The notes beneath the pieces were generated by a model. That model saw only the letters and a program-made list of their open reading frames with translations, was not told the origin of the DNA and ran no database searches. A DNA stretch of 6,097 nucleotides from Candidatus Peribacteria bacterium. Lineage in GTDB: Bacteria; Patescibacteriota; Gracilibacteria; Peribacterales; Peribacteraceae. Positions within the stretch are counted from its first letter, which is position 1. Each line of letters starts with the position of its first letter. The translations under genes were made by a program, and so were the position numbers. The DNA lies in NCBI GenBank assembly GCA_903854455.1, contig CAINWJ010000109.1, positions 1 through 6,097 on the forward strand, written 5' to 3'. Positions 5,092 through 6,097 of this stretch are shown here, in pieces.

Positions 5092-5118
5092 AAACGGGAC
5101 CGCTCCGCAGCCCCGTTT
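5092..5118. terminator. Bidirectional terminator between mscL and argH
   Basis: A 7-bp stem AAACGGG/CCCGTTT (5092-5098 with 5112-5118) with a 13-base loop. Plus-strand transcripts end in GTTTCTT and minus-strand transcripts from argH in CGTTTTGG. It lies 18 bases beyond the argH stop codon, where a convergent pair would need one. The T runs are short. Confidence 0.45.
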
Positions 5119-5136
5119 CTTAACGATAGATCGCAG

Positions 5137-6097
5137 TCACTTCATATTCTTCAATTCCGCAATTCGCTTCCGATAACTTCCAAGCTGCAGATTCCCCGGC
5201 GCACCCGGAGAGGTCTTCGACCGGATGTTCGCCTGCAGATCCGGATTCTTCGGCAGTTTCTTGGATGCCAGGACATAGGCATCTCGGAAGGGTATTCCCT
5301 TTTTCGCCGCCAGTTCCGTTGCGATATCTGCGAGGAAGATGCCGGGGGTGATCGCCGAGCGGATGCGTTCCTGATTCGGTTTCAAACCTTGTACATAGAG
5401 TTCAACAACCTTAATGCTCCTGCCAACGATTGTCGCACTCTCGATCAGCGGTTTCTTGAGGAGCTGCAGGTCGCGGTTGTAGCCGGAGAGCAGGCGACTT
5501 GCGATGTTTTGCACCGCATGCTGATGCCCCATCACGACGCTGATGTATCCACGGAGAATCTCCAGCCCGTCCAGATTTCGCTTCTGCGGCATGATGCTGG
5601 AACCAGTGACGAGTTCATCACTTACAGTGAAGAAACTGCACTCCTGCGAGGTGAAGAACAGCATGTCCTGCGCGAACCGCCCGAGTGTGAGCATCACTTG
5701 TACCATTGCTTCCAGAGCCACGCTCTCGAACTTCCCGCGGCTCGTCTGACAGGCGAGAGAGTTGAGTTGCAGCTTGGAAAATCCGAGTGCCTTGGTCGTG
5801 CCGTCACGATCGAGCGGCAGCGCGACGCCGAAGCCAGCCGCGGTGCCGAGTGGATTGCGGTCGATGTGACGGATTGCAGCATCGAGGAATTCACAGTCTT
5901 CCAGGAGATTCTCCGTGAAGCTTGCGAAGTAGTGTCCGAGTGAGCTCAGCATCGCCTGCTGCGTGTGGCTGTAGCCGGGGAACGGAACATCGCGATGCTT
6001 CTCCGCAGAGCGCAGGAAAGTTTCTGCCAGCGCCAGCGTCGATTGCCTGATCGATCGGAGCTGATCCTTCAGGAACAGCCGGATGGCCACCAGCACC
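5137..6097 (-). CDS. argH: Argininosuccinate lyase ArgH (5' end outside window)
   Basis: ArgH catalyses the last step of arginine synthesis, splitting argininosuccinate into arginine and fumarate as a cytoplasmic homotetramer. About 319 C-terminal residues are visible, and the frame is open to the right edge; with about 115 residues missing the full protein would be near the usual 430-460. Counting from the right edge, signatures are PGYSHTQQA (40-48, with H44 of the TH active-site motif), the NPLGTAAGFG segment (81-90), and the fumarase/lyase superfamily signature GSSIMPQKRN (165-174) with the flexible-loop serines. It continues LDGLEILRG where many family members have N-P-D before E-L-I-R-G. 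ELAAKKGIPFRDAY and SPGAPGN follow near the C-terminus. The GTG at 6096 is an internal Val, not a start. Adenylosuccinate lyase and fumarase share the signature, but the PGYSHTQ and PFRDAY segments are ArgH-like. Convergent with mscL. Confidence 0.93.
   Translation of the reverse strand, partial: VLVAIRLFLKDQLRSIRQSTLALAETFLRSAEKHRDVPFPGYSHTQQAMLSSLGHYFASFTENLLEDCEFLDAAIRHIDRNPLGTAAGFGVALPLDRDGTTKALGFSKLQLNSLACQTSRGKFESVALEAMVQVMLTLGRFAQDMLFFTSQECSFFTVSDELVTGSSIMPQKRNLDGLEILRGYISVVMGHQHAVQNIASRLLSGYNRDLQLLKKPLIESATIVGRSIKVVELYVQGLKPNQERIRSAITPGIFLADIATELAAKKGIPFRDAYVLASKKLPKNPDLQANIRSKTSPGAPGNLQLGSYRKRIAELKNMK

Noticed and set aside
5080..5943. A 287-codon plus-strand frame across argH.
   Set aside because: It is an antisense shadow of argH; the minus-strand frame carries PGYSHTQQ and GSSIMPQKRN.

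Overview
This window of about 6.1 kb is bacterial and compactly packed. It holds six protein-coding genes, two of them cut by the window edges, with short intergenic gaps. TGA is read as a normal stop (in the methyltransferase, M23 and argH genes), so the code is standard. Taxonomy cannot be fixed from the sequence. The mid-range GC content, the mostly absent Shine-Dalgarno sites, the N-terminally reduced enzymes and the heptameric intergenic repeats would fit an uncultivated, reduced-genome lineage such as a Patescibacteria/Peregrinibacteria-type organism, but that is a low-confidence inference.

Layout, left to right. (1) The 3' part of ligA, NAD-dependent DNA ligase (+), whose first 21 bases are a heptamer tandem repeat read in frame. 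(2) A 276-base gap with a weak ligA terminator, a promoter-like TTGACA, a short arginine-rich reading frame and a set of mutually exclusive RNA stems ending in a terminator-like hairpin. (3) An N-acetylglutamate-synthase-like protein (+): amino-acid-kinase C-lobe plus GNAT domain. (4) Convergent to it and overlapping it by 13 bases, a protein arginine methyltransferase (PRMT)-like gene (-). (5) A 124-base divergent spacer with two inverted heptamer arrays. (6) An M23 metallopeptidase without a signal peptide (+). (7) Another heptamer array running into mscL, the large-conductance mechanosensitive channel (+). (8) A palindrome-rich convergent spacer with likely terminators. (9) The 3' part of argH, argininosuccinate lyase (-), running off the right edge.

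The most interesting element is the leader of the N-acetylglutamate-synthase-like gene. It reads as a classical ribosome-mediated attenuator: a 16-codon peptide (MQLPRPLALRRRPHIQ) with three consecutive Arg codons, then a 1:2 hairpin, a 2:3 antiterminator (12 of 13 positions paired) and a 3:4 terminator with a T6 tract. The stop codon lies inside segment 2. If real, it would couple transcription of the first enzyme of arginine synthesis to charged tRNA-Arg. The downstream enzyme has lost most of the N-lobe of the domain that in known NAGS enzymes carries allosteric arginine feedback.

A second theme is a set of tandem heptamers with different sequences but the same design, a 5-6 base core plus 1-2 variable bases: AAGCGA-N, AGTAT-NN and AATGTA-N. 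They sit inside ligA, between the divergent genes and at the mscL start.
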